In this document: positions 60,854 to 64,000 of the stretch, piece after piece | How positions within the stretch are numbered: position 1 is the stretch's first letter | Layout: each line of letters opens with the position of its first letter | NCBI GenBank assembly: GCA_036898135.1 | Contig: CM072523.1 | Coordinates: forward strand, 32,681,811 to 32,745,810 | DNA: 64,000 bases | Reading direction: 5' to 3' | From: Oncomelania hupensis | Lineage: Eukaryota; Mollusca; Gastropoda; Littorinimorpha; Pomatiopsidae | Notes under the pieces: generated by a model | What the model was told of the DNA's origin: nothing | The model's input: only the letters and a program-made list of their open reading frames with translations | The model's database searches: none | Position numbers and translations under genes: made by a program

Positions 60854-62959
60854 CTCGAACGCAAACCGAATGACACTGACTGATCTGATTCTGGTTAAAA
60901 CTTAAATGATTATTCACAGGCAACTATACAAATGCATAATAAACTGTTAGGAATGCCTTCACAATATCAACACTGTAGCCGTACTCACGTATAAATCAAA
61001 AACAACAAACAAACACCTGCTTTTACCTCCACCGGCTCCGTACTCAACCCACAAAAGGACTCACATCAGCACGAACTCCTGTAGTGAATCTATTTTGGTC
61101 CGCCTAGTCAACCCAAGGATGATACTTACAACGAACAGTACCTCCAAAAAAAGCCATGTCAAAAAGAATGGATGATGTATTCAAATCACTGTTTTTATTA
61201 ACATAAGAGGGTCTAACGATTACTGGCTGTTTGTACGGCAGAGGACACATTTTGCAGTAAAACGGATATGACAAAATTTAATCCATATAAAAGATTTGTA
61301 CAATAAAACATCGGCCTCGATGCATGTATATATTTTATCTCGCGCACATCGCATCACAAATAATTTATCGATAGAGGCAAAATATATAATCTGACAATTG
61401 TACAATACAAAATGTAACATCAACACGTCAATATTTGATCAACTCAATCCAACGTAAAAATAACACGTTGCAATACCCAATTGGCTTTGGTTTTTGATAC
61501 TGTGATTTTTTTTTTATTTTATATTCGTACCGAATTAGATTTCTGTATTGTGACCAGCGCTTTCAATTGCTCTTAAAAGCTAGAAACTGCGCTATATATC
61601 AAAACACAAATTTTCCACTCCTTCACCTTTCTAATAATATTGAATTAAGAAAATTGCACTGAAGGGAAATATCCATAAATAAAAAGCCATTCACAATTTC
61701 AGACAATTTTAATATTACTACTAGTACTACGATTCATTTGGACCTCTTGATTTACTTCTACTGACATAATTCTTTAAGGTGTTCGCTGGTCATTTTAGCC
61801 GCACATATTGCTTTAAGGCAGGGCCAACCATTCTTGCATTACACTCTTTTTTCCAACAAAGATGAACACTGGAATAATAAGAACATGAGAAGTAAAGATG
61901 TGTGTTGTGTTTTAAGAGAATCGTGTGACTTTTCAAACTGTGAACCGGTTCAAACTGACAGATGCTCAGAGGAAGAGGTAGCTTTTCAATGAAAACATTG
62001 AATCATCTTTTTGTTTTAAAGATGAGACTGTGACTTTTTAAACTGTCAACAGGTTCAACCGAGAGATGCTCAGATGAAGAAGCAGCTGATGTATGAAAAC
62101 ATTGAATCATCTATTATGGCCTAATGTAAATAATCCTCTCAGCTTGGGCAGATATATTTGTTCTGTTCAGCTATTACGGTCTTTCAATATGAACACAACA
62201 ATATCAAAACTATAAACCACTGCCATCGTCCGCTAGCTCCTGTACAATCTCAGAACAAGCATTGAGATATGCAGTTGCTGTTGATCGGCCCTAACAAACC
62301 ATTAGCTGCGTATCCATCCACAGACCGCCTAAACAAATAAAAATTGAGAGAAATGTCCGATCGTCAAGCGTTGATTTGTATGATAAGGTAGATCAACGGA
62401 CTGTTGTAAAACTGATGGCCAAAAGATTGGTTAAAAACTCCTGGATGCCCGAGATAACACAATGTAATTTTGCCCCAACACTTTGGCCATAAGATTTGAA
62501 GAGAAAGAATATTGCGCTTTCAGGTAAAGAAAATTGCATCTTTCAGGTAGAGGCTGCCCAGGAAATTGTATGTCTGCCAACAGATTTTTAAACACACAAA
62601 CTGGCAATGTCCAAAGACATCTGCGATAAGGTAGACCAGCAGATTCCTATACGAGTATACATCTGGCCGTAAAATAAAGCACAAGGTGAAATAACGTTGA
62701 AACTATCAAACTTAGAACACACCATACATCCCGATATCACGGAGATTGCGTAGATTCACATGCAAAGTATCAACGACGGCAGGGGTATAGATACACATTC
62801 TGTGTGTAATTGTTCCTGAACAGTTCGAGTATCATCTAGGCATGCATTTGGAATGTTATTGTACATCTGTCGACAAGGCAAGGCAAGGCTTAACGGCAAT
62901 AGACACAGTCCTCCAGTTCTGATACCTTGCGCAAGTACAGCAGTTGTCCGCGATTGCAC

Positions 62960-63410
62960 GCGATGACGTATTGCACGACTACGTAAACACGGGTCTGACG
63001 AAAACTGGCGTGACGTCACAGTGGACATAGTTTTCGTCAGAGGCTCAGCACTGCGTAGGATAAGTACGTCGTTCTCATGTCGCAGACCGGTATGGGCGCG
63101 TCAAATACTGACGTCAGACTTCCAAAGGACGCGTATAGTTACCTCACAAAATTCCGGTTCTCTTTCAAAACCAACCACTTTTGTGCCTCCATGAAAATCC
63201 ATGGTTGCCTTTAAAGGAGATGGAATATATAAGTAGTCCTTTCTCATGTGAGGCCTTGCGTTAATGTTATAAAGCGGATGATTACGACACACTTTACATC
63301 AATCTTCCAATAAGATGCGCTCTTGTGTTCTAATAGATATGACGTGTATGATAGCGTCACATACGCGTGTCAATCATCCATTTTAGCATCATAAGATGAC
63401 GTCGCGATCA
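62960..63410. promoter_or_regulatory. Cluster of CRE-like TGACG motifs
   Basis: Perfect TGACGTCA at 63011 and 63109, plus TGACGTA at 62964, TGACGTGT at 63340 and TGACGTCG at 63397, all within about 440 bp of CpG-richer sequence. TGACGTCA is the CREB/ATF site. Function is inference. Confidence 0.3.
63143..63202 (-). other. Candidate 20-codon first exon
   Basis: Minus-strand GCAACCATGG (good Kozak context) opens MDFHGGTKVVGFEREPEFCE and ends at GAG then GTAACT, a plausible phase-0 donor. A TATATAT lies about 30 bp upstream of the ATG. No next exon identified. Confidence 0.2.
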
Positions 63411-63479
63411 AAAGTACACAGTGAGTTCCGATTTCTGGTCGTTTGGTGGTGTGACGCTGACATCAGGATCCAAACCCTC
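63408..63479 (-). CDS. Probable last exon of a gene extending beyond the right edge
   Basis: A strong acceptor on the minus strand (TGATTGTGTTTCGCAG) at 63480 precedes 24 codons including the stop: EGLDPDVSVTPPNDQKSELT, then VYF and TGA at 63408. The acidic/Ser/Thr-rich tail looks like an ordinary protein C-terminus. Phase is not fixed because the upstream exon lies outside the window; another frame is also open for a while. Protein identity unknown. Confidence 0.35.
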   Translation of the reverse strand, partial: EGLDPDVSVTPPNDQKSELTVYF

Positions 63480-64000
63480 CTGCGAAACACAATCAAATCA
63501 ATCAATTAATCCATCAACTAATTAGTCAATTCTGTGTAACACACCACAACAGATTTCTCTATTAAAATAAACCACTAGAATAACTGTGCAACAGTGTGTG
63601 TAAATTGTAATTAAAAAAACGAGTAAGGGAAAGTCGGGTAATATGAAACGGTGTAATATGAAACAAGGCCTTTCCTGACTCTTGCCTAATATGCAATCTT
63701 CTTATTTTTCTTCCAAACTTCAAGGACTAAGGGCGCAATCAAATAAAACGATTCATCTTTTGCCAACAGGCAGAACACCATTACTCGTCCCTTTAAAAGT
63801 GTACTTTCTCGTCATCATCCTTGAAACTTTGTCCTTTTGTTTACAAAAATTTAAAACCATTTTTTTTTTAAGTCAAGGTCGGGGGATGGGAGAGCATTGT
63901 ATCTGATTTGTGCACGTTGAAAAAAGTTCTCACGTAATGAAAGCAAAGTAGAAACAGGACAGATCTTTGAAATACTTCTGGCTTTAAGCGATAAAAGAAG
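63480..64000. other. Right edge, nothing recognised
   Basis: AT-rich, with a GGTAATATGAAAC motif repeated twice near 63638-63663. If the exon call is right, this is intron. Confidence 0.3.

Larger units (their letters stand above)
60240..63407 (-). other. Possible long 3' UTR of a gene entering from the right
   Basis: Over 3 kb almost free of frames and retroelements, apart from (CA)n at 60764-60851. If the exon at 63408-63479 is a last exon, its 3' UTR would extend into this region. Candidate AATAAA signals on the minus strand lie at 61194-61199 and 60246-60251. Confidence 0.25.

Overview
This is a piece of an animal nuclear genome, most likely a mollusc and probably a gastropod. It has intron-split genes with GT/AG boundaries, very dense microsatellites (AAT/ATT, GAT, GA/TC, CA/GT), tRNA-derived SINEs, several LINE clades, a Penelope-like fragment and a young Gypsy element. 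It also holds two H-type lectin genes, a family much expanded in gastropods. I see no rRNA, no convincing functional tRNA and no CRISPR array. The species call is inference.

Layout. 0-9 kb: an orphan first exon of a signal-peptide DnaJ protein, SINE, Penelope and LINE remnants, a candidate secreted-peptide exon, a long polypurine tract and a decayed RTE LINE. 9-25 kb: mostly repeats, including a 30-bp minisatellite, a deleted CR1/L2-type LINE, RTE pieces and an LTR split by a 1.64-kb solo LTR. 25-34 kb: a THAP first exon, a SINE, and an almost intact Gypsy element (27935-33817) with 622-bp LTRs, a 5-bp target duplication and the unusual order protease-integrase-RT. 34-46 kb: nested LINE debris, a second Gypsy fragment, a full-length RTE (40664-44006, 11-bp target duplication), a 28-bp minisatellite and a MITE. 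46-58.5 kb: the gene-bearing part, with two spliced minus-strand H-type lectin genes and a small unrecognised minus-strand gene between them. 58.5-64 kb: a Harbinger fragment, quiet sequence, and a probable last exon of a gene entering from the right edge.

The two lectin genes are the best supported host genes. Each encodes a signal peptide, a short coiled coil and a C-terminal H-type lectin domain, and every intron is phase 1. They are colinear to the residue (Ala56 and Cys73 coincide). They differ by one intron at codon 73, present only in the left gene and now 4.4 kb long because an antisense RTE sits in it. That RTE is itself split by a 1.72-kb foldback element whose GCGC-rich arms are quasi-palindromic; I do not recognise it.

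The retroelements form a readable stratigraphy: Gypsy in SINE, solo LTR in Gypsy-type LTR, foldback in RTE in a lectin intron, and a 97-bp RTE tail in a CR1-type 3' region. One RTE family with a GGATA-repeat tail and 11-bp target duplications accounts for at least seven copies.
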